This document shows, in pieces, positions 1 to 8,526 of a stretch of 64,000 nucleotides of DNA. The stretch covers positions 1-64,000 of the forward strand of contig JAIKWZ010000008.1 in the NCBI GenBank assembly GCA_024684375.1, read 5' to 3'. Source of the stretch: Clostridiales bacterium. GTDB taxonomy: Bacteria; Bacillota; Clostridia; Christensenellales; Aristaeellaceae. A program made the position numbers and the translations under genes. Under the pieces are notes generated by a model. That model saw only the letters and a list, made by a program, of their open reading frames with translations, did not search any database and was not told where the DNA came from. How positions within the stretch are numbered: the first letter of the stretch is position 1; every line of letters starts with the position of its first letter.

Positions 1-174
1 CTTGTCCACACGTCCGCCGGTGTCGACGACCTTCTGCTTGCCGGTGTAGAAAGGATGGCACTTTGAGCAGATATCAACGCGCAATTCTTTCTTGGTAGAA
101 CCGGTTTCAAAGGTCTCACCGCATACGCAGCGCACTATGGCCTTGCCATAAGCGGGATGGATGTTCTCCTTCAT
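1..174 (-). CDS. rpmE: 50S ribosomal protein L31, zinc-binding type (C-terminus off the edge)
   Basis: The reverse strand encodes 58 residues beginning [16 protein letters not shown], the standard N-terminus of bacterial L31, a large-subunit protein that helps bridge the two ribosomal subunits. Cysteines 16, 18, 37 and 40 (CVC and CSKC) form the zinc site of the C+ form of the protein, which is known in other bacteria as a releasable zinc store. L31 usually has 65 to 75 residues, so only the last ten or so are beyond the window. A GAGAGGGGAAGAA Shine-Dalgarno lies just upstream of the ATG. The zinc form makes sense beside the zinc uptake operon at the other end of the window, but no link is shown. 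Confidence 0.96.
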   Translation of the reverse strand, partial: MKENIHPAYGKAIVRCVCGETFETGSTKKELRVDICSKCHPFYTGKQKVVDTGGRVDK

Positions 175-269
175 CTTTCTTCCCCTCTCTTGCACAGACT
201 CGCAGTCCGTACAAACCGGAGTGTCGCCCGCATGAGCCTGCGGCATCCGGTGTCGTCATGCTGAAGGGG

Positions 270-299
270 ATTATAACACACCCCGTCTCCAAAAATCAA
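270..299 (-). promoter_or_regulatory. Sigma-A promoter of rpmE
   Basis: Read on the minus strand, TTGATT (299-294) is followed after 18 bases by a perfect TATAAT (275-270). It points at rpmE with a leader of roughly 90 bases, a common arrangement for ribosomal protein genes under leader control. No specific leader structure was identified. Confidence 0.65.
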
Positions 300-460
300 G
301 TCTTATGTTCCTTTTGAATGTTATTTTGTGGTAAGGTTTACAATGCTGTCACAACGCCGCGAGTGCTAAGCGCATGCCGCCTCGGATCGAACGCCGCAGG
401 GCATTTTTCGAATAAACAGCCCAATGTGACTGACCGCCTCATGCTCCCGTCTGTTTTCCC

Positions 461-489
461 TTGCGTTTCCGGGACTTGGATGATACAAT
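461..489 (+). promoter_or_regulatory. Possible promoter of the PQ-loop-like gene
   Basis: TTGCGT (461-466) and TACAAT (484-489) are separated by 17 bases. The expected start site would fall near 496, within the Shine-Dalgarno GGGAGG at 495-500, so the real start may be slightly further upstream. Confidence 0.4.
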
Positions 490-507
490 AATCAGGGAGG
501 TAAGGAT

Positions 508-810
508 ATGAGCGAACTGTTTGAGATAATCATGCTTTTGTGCTTTGGGGCCAGTTGGCCCGTCAACCTGTCAAAGGCCTGGAAAAGCCGGACCGCCAGG
601 GGTCAAAGCCTGCTGTTTTTGTGCCTGATAGACATTGGCTATGTGGCGGGCATCGCCGCAAAGCTGCTGTCCAAAAGCTACATGGCGGAGTTCTCCCAGA
701 AATGGTACGTGCTGTGCTTCTACATTCTGAATCTGGTGATGGTGAGCCTTGACATAATCGTATATTTCCGAAATCGCCGTCTGGACGCCAAAAACGGCAA
801 AAACTGTTAA
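508..810 (+). CDS. Small PQ-loop/SemiSWEET-like membrane protein
   Basis: A 100-residue protein with three hydrophobic segments at about 4-22, 35-53 and 66-86. The N-terminal part, with GASWPVN followed by a basic stretch and GQS, resembles the PQ-loop helix hairpin of SemiSWEET-type carriers, small proteins that dimerise to move sugars or other small solutes. Here the proline-glutamine pair itself is replaced by WP, so transport activity is not assured. The start is fixed by a good GGGAGG 7 bases upstream of the ATG. The mannosidase gene follows 50 bases later in the same direction, so co-transcription is possible. Family assignment is tentative and the substrate is unknown. Confidence 0.65.
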   Translation: MSELFEIIMLLCFGASWPVNLSKAWKSRTARGQSLLFLCLIDIGYVAGIAAKLLSKSYMAEFSQKWYVLCFYILNLVMVSLDIIVYFRNRRLDAKNGKNC

Positions 811-860
811 ACTACCCGCGGCGAGTCCGCGCCCAAATACACCTTCAAGGAGGATGATCC

Positions 861-3800
861 ATGACCTTCGACAAGTACGTCCAGCGCTTCCTGGGCAAGA
901 TCGACCAGACTCTGGAACTCTACGGCCGCCACATTTTCACTCCCGTTCAGAAAGCCGAACATGTGCTGGCGCTGGAAACAGACGAGCACCTGCGCCGTCC
1001 CCCCGCCCCCGAGTCCATGCGCCCCATAAGCGACGGGGAAAGCTGGGGCAAAGAGTATTCCAACCTGTGGCTGTGCGCCCGAGTGCACGTGCCGGACGAG
1101 GCGGCGGGCAAAACGCTGTGCGCCGTGCCGGAAGCGGACGCAGTGGAGATACTCTGCTTCAAAAACGGCGCCCCGCGTGGCATAATAAACAGCAAGCACC
1201 GCTTTATCGGCGGCAACCACTCCGTGATGTTCGTGGACTATGACTCCCGCCCCGGTGAAGAGATCGACCTGGCCTTCGAGTGCTACGCGGGGCACACCGT
1301 GCTGGGAACCCAGCCCCGGGAAGGCATGGATATTAATGAGGAAAACGTTGACCAAGCGAAGTTCTGCCACGTGTACAGAGGCCTGAATCTGTACGTGATG
1401 AACGAGACCGTGAAAAACGCGGTGTTCGACCTTGCCTGCGCCCTTCAGATGGCAAAGCTTAACGAGGACAACTACGCCTCCCAGCACGCCTATGAATGCC
1501 TTAAGGACGCCTTCCCGCACTTGATACAGGAGTTCGTGGGCGCCTGCGAGGAAGAGATAACCGAGTCCTGCCGAAAGATCTCCGAAGCGCTCAAGCCCCT
1601 GTTCGATTCCTCCAAAGGCGACCTGAGCCGCGGAGAAGTGTACGCCATCGGCCATTCGCACATGGACACCGCGTGGCTGTGGCCTGTGAGTGAGACCATA
1701 CGCAAGTGCGCGCGCACATATTCCCAGGCGCTGAACCTGATGGAAAAATATCCCGACTATAAATTCATACAGTCCTCCGCGCTGCATCTGGACTGGATGC
1801 GCCGCTATTACCCCGACATATTCGAGGGCATCAAAAAGCGGTGCGCCGAGGGCAGATACGAACCCAACGGCGGCGTGTGGGTGGAGTGCGACTGCTCCAT
1901 CACCGGCGGCGAGGCCATGGCGCGCCAGTTCATCTACGGCCAGAATTTTACCCGGAAATACCTTGATTACACCTCCGATTCCTTCTGGCTGCCCGACACC
2001 TTCGGCTACAACGCCGCCATCCCCCAGATAATGCTGGAAAGCGGCGTAAAGTACTTCTATACCACCAAAATGGACTGGAACGACCTGAATCTGTTCCCGG
2101 CGGGCAGTTTCGTGTGGAAGGGGCTTGACGGCAGCAAGGTGATCTGCCACCTGAACGCCACCCACTCCGTGCCCGATCCCAAGACCGTGACCGAGTACTA
2201 CGCCAAGGTGCGCGACCGGCGCACCGAAAAGTCCCGCTTTGCCGCTTACGGCTTTGGCGACGGCGGCGGCGGCCCCACCTTCGGCATGCTGGAATATCTT
2301 GAAAGGGTCAAGGGCATGGAAGGCCTGCCCAAGGTGGTTTCCTCCACCGCCAGCGAGTACATGCAGACTTTGGAACAGCGCAAAGACCGCCTGCCCACCT
2401 ACGACGGTGAAATGTACCTGGAGCTGCACCGGGGCACCCTGACCAAGATGAGCGAAGTCAAGCGCAACAACCGTCTGGCGGAGATCGCGCTGCACGATCT
2501 GGAGCTCATGTACACCCTGTGCGGAAAAGCCAAGGACGAAAAGCTGGAGGAGTACTGGAAGACGCTGCTCAAAAACCAGTTCCACGACATCCTGCCCGGC
2601 ACCTGCATACCCAAGGTGTACGAGACCGAGATCCCCGAAATGAACGCGCTGATCGCCGCCGTCAGGGCCGAGACCGCGAAACTGGCCGAAAGCTTCTCTG
2701 ACAGGGCGGAGGGTGCCGTGTCGCTCATCAACACCCTGCCCTATACGCGGGAAGGCGTGTACAGCGTGAGCGGAAGCCGCAGCTTCAAAAACGCCGAGAG
2801 CCAGACCTACACCGACTTAAACGGGCAGGAAAAGACCGCCGTAAAGGCCGTGCTGCCCGCTTCCGGCGCGTTTAAGCTGGAAGAAGGCGCTTCTGCGAAG
2901 GGTGCTTCCCCCTTCAGTGTAAACGGAAACGACATCGAGACCCCCTTCTACCGTGTCAGGCTGAGCGGAAACGGCTTTATAGAGAGCCTTATCGACATTA
3001 AAAGCGCCAGGGAGATCCGCTCCGCAGACGGCCTGCCGCTGGGCACGGTGATCGCGGGCGAGGAAATGCCCGCAGCCTGGGACAACTGGGACATAGACGA
3101 CGACGGCTTTGACAAACTGCGCCCGCTGGGCAAGCCCGAAAGCTTCGGGATCGTGTCAGACGGACAGGTGGAGCTGCGCCTGAGAGCCGCTTATCCTCTT
3201 ATGCGCAAGTCCAAGATCACGGTAGACACAGTGTTCTACGCTTCCTCGCGCCGCATAGACTACGAAGTCAGGCTGGACTGGCAGGACAGGCACGGCCTGG
3301 TCAAGGCATGCTTTGACACCGACATCCGCAGCGCGTTTGTGAAAAACGAGATCCAGTTCGGCCACATCGAGCGTCCCACCACCCGCAACAACTCGATCGA
3401 GGCCGCAAAGTTCGAGGTGTGCAACATGAAGTGGAGCGACCTGAGCGAGGCGGATTACGGCGTAGCGGTGCTGAACGACTGCAAGTACGGCATCTCCTGC
3501 CTGGGCGGGAACCTGCGGCTGAGCCTGCTAAAGGGCGGCGCGCGCCCCGACCCCGTGACCGACATAGGGGTCCACTTCATGCGCTACAGCCTGCTGCCCC
3601 ACGAAGGCGCGGGAGATTTCGAGAACGTCATCCTGCCCGCCTACGACTTCAACTACCTGCCCGTGGAAGTTAAGGGCTCAGCCGCTCTGCCCGAGCTGTT
3701 CTCCATCGAAGGCGAGGGCGTGATCGCCGAGGCTGTGAAGCCCGCTGAGAACGGCACTTCCGCTTTCGCCCTGCGCCTGTACGAGAGCCGCAGGAGCCAC

Positions 3801-3953
3801 GCGAAGGTGCGCGTAAGCATAAATGGTGCGAAGAAAGTCAGCCTTGTCAACTTCCTGGAGGAGGAAAAAGCCTCGCTTTCGCCCGACCAAGACGGCAGGT
3901 ACGCGCTGTCCTTCCGGCCCTTCGAGATCAAGACTCTGCTTATCGAAAGATAA
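861..3953 (+). CDS. Alpha-mannosidase, glycoside hydrolase family 38
   Basis: A 1030-residue protein, the usual size for a bacterial GH38 enzyme, which releases alpha-linked mannose from N-glycans and mannans with retention of configuration. The catalytic domain begins near residue 255. GHSHMDTAWLWP (264-275) provides zinc ligands H267 and D269, and WLPDTFGY carries the likely nucleophile D379. The helical middle domain and the large C-terminal beta-sandwich region follow, with the typical ending in which substrate contacts are made. No signal peptide is visible, so the enzyme should be cytoplasmic and act on imported oligosaccharides. Start chosen at the ATG after AAGGAGGATGATCC. A hairpin terminator follows at 3968. 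It is the first of several glycan-degrading enzymes in this window. Confidence 0.93.
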   Translation: MTFDKYVQRFLGKIDQTLELYGRHIFTPVQKAEHVLALETDEHLRRPPAPESMRPISDGESWGKEYSNLWLCARVHVPDEAAGKTLCAVPEADAVEILCFKNGAPRGIINSKHRFIGGNHSVMFVDYDSRPGEEIDLAFECYAGHTVLGTQPREGMDINEENVDQAKFCHVYRGLNLYVMNETVKNAVFDLACALQMAKLNEDNYASQHAYECLKDAFPHLIQEFVGACEEEITESCRKISEALKPLFDSSKGDLSRGEVYAIGHSHMDTAWLWPVSETIRKCARTYSQALNLMEKYPDYKFIQSSALHLDWMRRYYPDIFEGIKKRCAEGRYEPNGGVWVECDCSITGGEAMARQFIYGQNFTRKYLDYTSDSFWLPDTFGYNAAIPQIMLESGVKYFYTTKMDWNDLNLFPAGSFVWKGLDGSKVICHLNATHSVPDPKTVTEYYAKVRDRRTEKSRFAAYGFGDGGGGPTFGMLEYLERVKGMEGLPKVVSSTASEYMQTLEQRKDRLPTYDGEMYLELHRGTLTKMSEVKRNNRLAEIALHDLELMYTLCGKAKDEKLEEYWKTLLKNQFHDILPGTCIPKVYETEIPEMNALIAAVRAETAKLAESFSDRAEGAVSLINTLPYTREGVYSVSGSRSFKNAESQTYTDLNGQEKTAVKAVLPASGAFKLEEGASAKGASPFSVNGNDIETPFYRVRLSGNGFIESLIDIKSAREIRSADGLPLGTVIAGEEMPAAWDNWDIDDDGFDKLRPLGKPESFGIVSDGQVELRLRAAYPLMRKSKITVDTVFYASSRRIDYEVRLDWQDRHGLVKACFDTDIRSAFVKNEIQFGHIERPTTRNNSIEAAKFEVCNMKWSDLSEADYGVAVLNDCKYGISCLGGNLRLSLLKGGARPDPVTDIGVHFMRYSLLPHEGAGDFENVILPAYDFNYLPVEVKGSAALPELFSIEGEGVIAEAVKPAENGTSAFALRLYESRRSHAKVRVSINGAKKVSLVNFLEEEKASLSPDQDGRYALSFRPFEIKTLLIER

Positions 3954-3967
3954 TATCACAAAAACGC

Positions 3968-4002
3968 AGGCGGCATGAACGATCGTGCCGCCTGTTGTTT
4001 TA
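3968..4002 (+). terminator. Intrinsic terminator after the mannosidase gene
   Basis: GGCGGCA (3969-3975) pairs with TGCCGCC (3986-3992) and is followed by TGTTGTTTTAT. It lies 15 bases after the stop codon. Confidence 0.75.
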
Positions 4003-4029
4003 TAGATCTTATGGACGACGCCTTCCTTT

Positions 4030-4072
4030 CCCGCGTCATTGCGAGCTTCACGCAGCGACGCGCGGCGATCCG
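4030..4072 (-). repeat. REP-like intergenic repeat, copy A
   Basis: Read on the minus strand, it begins GGATCGCC and ends CTCGCAATGACGCGGG, the same ends as the copies at 6526 and 6591, with a different GC-rich middle. It sits between the convergent mannosidase and AlaX genes. Confidence 0.6.
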
Positions 4073-4082
4073 TACGCTTTGA

Positions 4083-5258
4083 TCAGTCGATCCGAAGCGA
4101 ATCCAGCGCCTTCGCAGCGTCCTTATCCGGACAGAAGCCCCGTGCCAGCTCCGGACTGCCGCCGCCCTTGCCGCCGTTTGAGGCGACGAACGCTTTTAGC
4201 AGTTTGCCCGCGTCCGGTCCGCCCTTGGGGGAAGCGAACATCAGGTTCAGCCCGTTTTCGGTCTTGTCCGCCAAAAGCGCGGTCCTGCCCGCGGCGAGCG
4301 CCGCGTCCGCCGCCGCTTTCAGGCCCTCGGGGCCGATATCCTCAAAAACAAATCTTACTTCTTCGTTCCCCTTAAGCTCGTTCCTGATCACCGCCTCCGC
4401 CATGCGGCATTTGGCCATGTTCGCCTCGTGTTTCGCGTCTTTTAGCTTATCCACGGCGGTTTGTGCCGCCCGGCAAAGCCCCTCTTCTGGGACGTTCAGT
4501 ATTTCCTTAAGCTTTGATACGTCCTCGTACAGCCGGTAAAACAGGCGTGACGCCCTTTCGCCGCACACGAATGTGAGGCGCAGTTTCCCCTTGTCGGGGC
4601 GCGCGTCGGTCAGTTTGAACAGGCCTATCTCCCCTGTCGCCTTAGGATGCGTGCCGCCGCAGGCGCAGAACTCGTCGTCGCCTATCTGCACCACTCTGAT
4701 GTGTTCTGTCACAGAAGGCGCTTTCCTGAGCGGCAGGCTTTTAAGCTCCTCCTCGCCCGGGAACCAGCACTTTATGGGCGCGTCGGAACGGATTATGCGG
4801 TTCACTTCCGCCTCGACAAACGCTTTTTCCTCCTGAGTCAGATGCATGCGCCCTTCGGGCATCACGCAGTCGATGGTGCTGTCCAAAGCGCCCAGGTGCA
4901 GCCCCGTGGTGTACGCACCGTAATAACGGTACATGACCCCGGCCAGTATGTGCTCCCCCGCGTGCTGCTGCATGTGGTCTACGCGGCGCGGCACGTCGAT
5001 CAGGCACTCCGCGAGGACGCCCGTTTCAATACTGCCCTCGATAACGTGCGCCACGTCCCCGAACTCGTCCACGTACACGTCCAGCACCCTGCGTCCCTCG
5101 ATCGTGCCCGTGTCGTATGGCTGCCCGCCGCTGGTGGGATAAAACGCGCTCTTTTCCAGGTACACCCGGCTGGTCGTGTCATCTATGGGTTCACAGGAAG
5201 TGACCTCTGAAACGAACTTCCACAGATAAGGATCATCGTAATACAGTCGTTCGGTCAT
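4083..5258 (-). CDS. Alanyl-tRNA editing protein, long AlaX type with DHHA1 domain
   Basis: A 391-residue free-standing relative of the AlaRS editing region; such proteins hydrolyse mischarged tRNA (Ser- or Gly-tRNA-Ala, sometimes other pairs) in trans. Residues 1-90 form the AlaX beta-barrel with the SGGQPYDTG motif at 43-51. The zinc site is H99, H103 (HAGEH), C200 and H204 (CGGTH). After a coiled segment near 240-290, the C-terminal DHHA1 domain ends in a glycine-rich NGGKGGGSPELARG. There is no class II aminoacylation core, so this is not a truncated synthetase. The ATG at 5258 starts directly in the conserved region. It is convergent with the mannosidase gene and follows the DUF6273-like gene by about 95 bases on the same strand. 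Confidence 0.88.
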   Translation of the reverse strand: MTERLYYDDPYLWKFVSEVTSCEPIDDTTSRVYLEKSAFYPTSGGQPYDTGTIEGRRVLDVYVDEFGDVAHVIEGSIETGVLAECLIDVPRRVDHMQQHAGEHILAGVMYRYYGAYTTGLHLGALDSTIDCVMPEGRMHLTQEEKAFVEAEVNRIIRSDAPIKCWFPGEEELKSLPLRKAPSVTEHIRVVQIGDDEFCACGGTHPKATGEIGLFKLTDARPDKGKLRLTFVCGERASRLFYRLYEDVSKLKEILNVPEEGLCRAAQTAVDKLKDAKHEANMAKCRMAEAVIRNELKGNEEVRFVFEDIGPEGLKAAADAALAAGRTALLADKTENGLNLMFASPKGGPDAGKLLKAFVASNGGKGGGSPELARGFCPDKDAAKALDSLRID

Positions 5259-5353
5259 AAATTCCCTTTACCTAAAGTAATAAGCGTTGCTCCGGCGCGT
5301 ATCGGCCGCCGTTTTTCTCTGTTCTTACGGGTGGGATCATTAAATTCTGAATT

Positions 5354-6460
5354 CTAAGCTGCCAGATCAATCCATAACGCGGGGCGGACGGCGCCATATT
5401 CAATGCTATATACGCGGGTCCAACCATTTTCGCCTCTGGCTGAGACGGTTGCGGCGCCGTTCTGATAGTAGCCCGGGGAACGCAGCCACCAGGAGCACGC
5501 CCCAACTCCTTCGCTTGTCTTTTCAAAGCTCCATTCACTTTCTTTCACTCCCTGATTTGCCGCGTACGGCGTGGGGCTCGTGCGTGATTTAGTATTGTCT
5601 CGATCCTCTCGTGTAACGTTCAGGTACTTGCGCACCTCCGCGCAGCTTAACAGGAACACCCTGTCCCGGGTGTCGTTTCCGCCCTTCGTCTCGTATTCGC
5701 TGAAGCCCTGGCTTTTGCTGTTGTCAATCTCCGTCGTAAGTATCCTCGCCTGTTCTGACGGGCTGAATGCGGCATCATAAAACTCTCCATTCAGCCACGT
5801 ACGCAAAGTGCAAGTCTCCCAGGTCACTTCTGCATCGTCCGTGTTATACGGTTTCCCGTCAAGAGCGTATTTGCTTAACAGCAGCGCGCTGCCGTCCTGC
5901 ACGTCCAGCACAAGCCACTCGACAGGCTCTTTACCGTTTTTCTTATTGTTGTCCTGTTCATAAGTGCCGAATTGGATTATGTCGCCGACGTCGACCGACA
6001 GGTATTCATATTTCCGTATGTCCATGCCTTTTTCAGTCATCAAAAGCATGCAGCCTGAGTAATCGTACATCAAAAACGCGGTCTTGCCTGCTCCGTCGGT
6101 ATACATGAACGCCGGAGTGCCGATGTAATCGGCCGCCTCGACGGTAAAGTTCTTTTTTTCGGCAATGGCGTTGAAGTTCTGCAGAAATAGATCCCTGATT
6201 TTCGGAAGATCGTATTGCCTCACGGTGAATGTCTTCCCGTTGAAGGGATAATCATCGTAAGTCACGATACCGGCTTTGGTCAGCAGGATCGATGGATCCG
6301 GCAAGGCCATCACCGGGCGCGTTTCGGATGAAGGAGTAGGAGTAACAACCGGGGGCAGGTTGGAAAAGCCGCCTTGTCCGATGATCTCTCCGCCCTCGGC
6401 CAAAGAAGAGAACAAGCAGACGGTCAACAGCGCGGCCAGGATGAGCGCGATCTTTTTCAT
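5354..6460 (-). CDS. Exported DUF6273-like protein
   Basis: A 368-residue protein with a clear signal peptide (basic MKK start, hydrophobic 4-20, small residues before EGGE) and no lipobox cysteine, so it is probably secreted. A TPTPSS linker near residue 40 leads to a region of about 100 residues without recognised motifs. From about 153 onward it matches the DUF6273 pattern: an IQFGTYEQ opening, a WLVLD strand, TLRTWLNGEFYDAAFS, a serine- and asparagine-rich centre, WWLRSPG and a closing RPALWI. DUF6273 is common in exported proteins of gut Clostridia and its function is unknown; the fold is thought to be lectin-like, which is inference. RBS AAGGAGG sits just before the ATG and a promoter lies at 6490-6518. 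Confidence 0.82.
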   Translation of the reverse strand: MKKIALILAALLTVCLFSSLAEGGEIIGQGGFSNLPPVVTPTPSSETRPVMALPDPSILLTKAGIVTYDDYPFNGKTFTVRQYDLPKIRDLFLQNFNAIAEKKNFTVEAADYIGTPAFMYTDGAGKTAFLMYDYSGCMLLMTEKGMDIRKYEYLSVDVGDIIQFGTYEQDNNKKNGKEPVEWLVLDVQDGSALLLSKYALDGKPYNTDDAEVTWETCTLRTWLNGEFYDAAFSPSEQARILTTEIDNSKSQGFSEYETKGGNDTRDRVFLLSCAEVRKYLNVTREDRDNTKSRTSPTPYAANQGVKESEWSFEKTSEGVGACSWWLRSPGYYQNGAATVSARGENGWTRVYSIEYGAVRPALWIDLAA

Positions 6461-6489
6461 GGGAGGACCTCCTTAAAGGGTTTGGGATA

Positions 6490-6518
6490 ATTATATCGGG
6501 GTGTCGTGGATTTTGCAA
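6490..6518 (-). promoter_or_regulatory. Sigma-A promoter of the DUF6273-like gene
   Basis: On the minus strand TTGCAA (6518-6513), a 17-base spacer and a perfect TATAAT (6495-6490) precede an ideal AAGGAGGTCC ribosome binding site. Confidence 0.75.
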
Positions 6519-6525
6519 GGGAGAC

Positions 6526-6566
6526 GGATCGCCACGGGCGAAAAGTCGCCCTCGCGATGACGCGGG
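6526..6566 (+). repeat. REP-like intergenic repeat, copy B
   Basis: It starts GGATCGCCACG and ends CTCGCGATGACGCGGG. The middle is a short hairpin, GGCGA/TCGCC, around AAAG. Opposite orientation to copy A. Confidence 0.6.
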
Positions 6567-6590
6567 GCTGTAGGTAGCAGTAAAGATTAA

Positions 6591-6666
6591 GAATCGCCAC
6601 GCCTCCTACGGAGGCTCGCAATGACGCCTCGATCCTTTCAATAACATTCGCTCGCAATAACGCGGG
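6591..6666 (+). repeat. REP-like intergenic repeat, copy C plus a half copy
   Basis: GAATCGCCACG, a GCCTCC/GGAGGC hairpin and CTCGCAATGACGC form a third unit (6591-6627). A fourth tail, CTCGCAATAACGCGGG, follows at 6651-6666 after a divergent spacer, as if an additional unit had decayed. Confidence 0.55.
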
Positions 6667-6667
6667 T

Positions 6668-6695
6668 GCGGCGGAGGAAGCCCTTCCTCCGCCGC
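6668..6695 (-). terminator. Strong hairpin just after aspS
   Basis: Thirteen perfectly paired bases (6668-6680 with 6683-6695) follow the aspS stop by 8 bases. The minus-strand sequence after the stem is not T-rich, so this is either a weak terminator or a 3'-end stabilising structure. Confidence 0.5.
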
Positions 6696-6702
6696 GTATG
6701 AT

Positions 6703-8469
6703 TTACTGCTTTATGTCTACCTTGATATTCAGCTCGTCCAGCTGCTTCTGGGTGACCTCGCTGGGAGCGCCCATCATCACGTCTTGGGCGTTTTTGTTCA
6801 TCGGGAAGGGGATAACTTCCCTTATGGAGTCCTCACCCGCCAAAAGCATTACCATCCTGTCCACCCCGGGAGCGATGCCCGCGTGCGGCGGCGCGCCGTA
6901 GCAGAATGCGTTGTACATGGCCGGGAACTTGCTCTTCACGTCCTCTTCGCCCAGCCGCACCATCTCGAAGGCCTTTATCATGATCTCGGGGTCGTGGTTC
7001 CTGACCGCGCCGCTGGACAGCTCCACGCCGTTGCACACCAGGTCGTACTGGTCGGCCAATATGGTCAGGGGATCGATCTCGCCCTTTTCGGCCTTTTCAA
7101 GCGTCTCAAGCCCACCGATGGGCATGCTGAAGGGGTTGTGGCAGAACTCGAGCTCGCCGCTCTCTTCCCCGATCTCGTACATCGGGAAGTCGATTATCCA
7201 GCAGAACTCGTACTTTTCCTTATCCATGTGGCCTTCGCACGCCGCACCGAAGAACTTGATCATCACTCCCGCGAGCTTGGTGGCCTGCGGGCCCGCCGCG
7301 ACGACCACGAGCGTGTCGGGAGCCAGGGAGATCAGCTTCTTAAGCTCCTCTTCCTTCCCTGCCAGGAACTTGGCTATGCCGCCCGCCAGTTTACCTTCCG
7401 CGTCGGTCTTGAACCAGTAGCCCTTCACTCCCGCCTGCACTTCGCAGTCGGTCAAAAGCTTCTCTATCTGTTTTCTGGTCAGGGCGCAGTTGCTTATGTC
7501 GATGGCCTTGACCGTCTGTCCCTTAAGCGCTTCCATCTCGCATTCGGTGAACAGGGGGCTTATGTCCTTGCAGGTCAGATCGATCCTTAAGTCGGGCTTG
7601 TCGCTGCCGTAGGTATTGAGCGCGTCGGTATAGCTGATGCGCCTGAAAGGCGCTTCGGATGCCGTGGAATATTTGCCGTATTTGGCGAAAATGGGCGGCA
7701 GCACCTTCTCTATCACGCCGAACACGTCTTCTTTGCCGGCGAAGGACATCTCCATATCCAGCTGGTAGAACTCGCCGGGGCTGCGGTCGCCGCGGGCGTC
7801 CTCGTCGCGGAAGCAGGGCGCGATCTGGAAATACCTGTCGAAGCCGCTTGCCATGAGCAGCTGCTTGAACTGCTGGGGCGCCTGAGGCAGGGCGTAGAAC
7901 TTGCCGGGATGCTTTCTCGCGGGCACAAGGTAGTCACGTGCGCCTTCGGGAGAGGAGGCGGTCAGTATGGGCGTGGTGATCTCAAGGAAGCCTTCGCCCA
8001 GCATGGCGCTCCTTAATGCGCTCACCACGTTGCAGCGCAGCACTATGTTCTGCTTGACCTGGGGGTTCCTGAGATCCAGATAGCGGTATTTGAGCCGTTG
8101 GATCTCGTCCGCCTCGCGGGAGCGGTTGATCTCGAAGGGCAGCTGATTGTAGCGGCAGCGGCCCAGCACTTCGATCTTGTCCGGTACCACTTCGATCTCT
8201 CCGGTCGGGATCTTGGGGTTTTTGTTGGAGCGTTCCCGCACCGTGCCTTCTATGGCGATGGTGCTTTCCTTATTTAGCTCCAGCACCTGCTTCAGCAGGT
8301 TTTCGTCCTCCACCACCAGCTGCGTTGTCCCGAAAAAGTCCCGAAGGATCACGAAAGCCAGGCTCTGCCCTACTTCGCGGACATTTTCCATCCAGCCCAC
8401 CAGCCTGACGCGCTTGCCCGCGTCGGACAGACGCAGCTCGTTTAGGTTGTGCGTGCGCATCTGTGTCAT
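6703..8469 (-). CDS. aspS: Aspartate-tRNA ligase
   Basis: A 588-residue bacterial-type AspRS, a class II synthetase that charges tRNA-Asp with aspartate. The N-terminal OB-fold anticodon-binding domain (about 1-105, with GWMENVREVG), the class II core with FLEITTPILTASSPEGARDY and FRDEDARGDRSPGEFYQLD, the GAD insertion domain (about 290-410) and the closing motif 3, GIAPGVDRMVMLL, are all present in order. Length and architecture match the bacterial family. AAGGA lies 10 bases before the ATG at 8469; an internal ATG two codons later is a possible alternative. The upstream PAP2 gene ends about 40 bases away in the same direction, so aspS probably belongs to the HAD-PAP2 transcription unit. Confidence 0.97.
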   Translation of the reverse strand: MTQMRTHNLNELRLSDAGKRVRLVGWMENVREVGQSLAFVILRDFFGTTQLVVEDENLLKQVLELNKESTIAIEGTVRERSNKNPKIPTGEIEVVPDKIEVLGRCRYNQLPFEINRSREADEIQRLKYRYLDLRNPQVKQNIVLRCNVVSALRSAMLGEGFLEITTPILTASSPEGARDYLVPARKHPGKFYALPQAPQQFKQLLMASGFDRYFQIAPCFRDEDARGDRSPGEFYQLDMEMSFAGKEDVFGVIEKVLPPIFAKYGKYSTASEAPFRRISYTDALNTYGSDKPDLRIDLTCKDISPLFTECEMEALKGQTVKAIDISNCALTRKQIEKLLTDCEVQAGVKGYWFKTDAEGKLAGGIAKFLAGKEEELKKLISLAPDTLVVVAAGPQATKLAGVMIKFFGAACEGHMDKEKYEFCWIIDFPMYEIGEESGELEFCHNPFSMPIGGLETLEKAEKGEIDPLTILADQYDLVCNGVELSSGAVRNHDPEIMIKAFEMVRLGEEDVKSKFPAMYNAFCYGAPPHAGIAPGVDRMVMLLAGEDSIREVIPFPMNKNAQDVMMGAPSEVTQKQLDELNIKVDIKQ

Positions 8470-8488
8470 TTTATTCTGATTCCTTTCG

Positions 8489-8526
8489 GTATTATTTTAG
8501 TCTTTCAAGTATTATTTTAGTCTTTC
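8489..8526. repeat. 18-base tandem direct repeat at the end of the PAP2 gene
   Basis: The same 18 bases occur at 8489-8506 and 8509-8526 with a 20-base period. The copy at 8509 contains the last codons and stop of the PAP2 gene, so the spacer before aspS carries a duplicated ERLK-stop. Confidence 0.85.

Larger units (their letters stand above)
175..507. other. Divergent intergenic region between rpmE and a small membrane protein gene
   Basis: This 333-base stretch holds the L31 promoter on the minus strand and a weaker promoter on the plus strand close to position 461-489. Between about 300 and 460 I see no convincing ORF, RNA gene or repeat. Confidence 0.6.

Noticed and set aside
807-2585. 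Long open frame on the minus strand across the mannosidase gene (592 codons)
   Set aside because: It is a shadow of the GC-rich codon pattern of the GH38 gene: no ribosome site, no recognisable domain, Gly/Val/His/Ala-rich composition.
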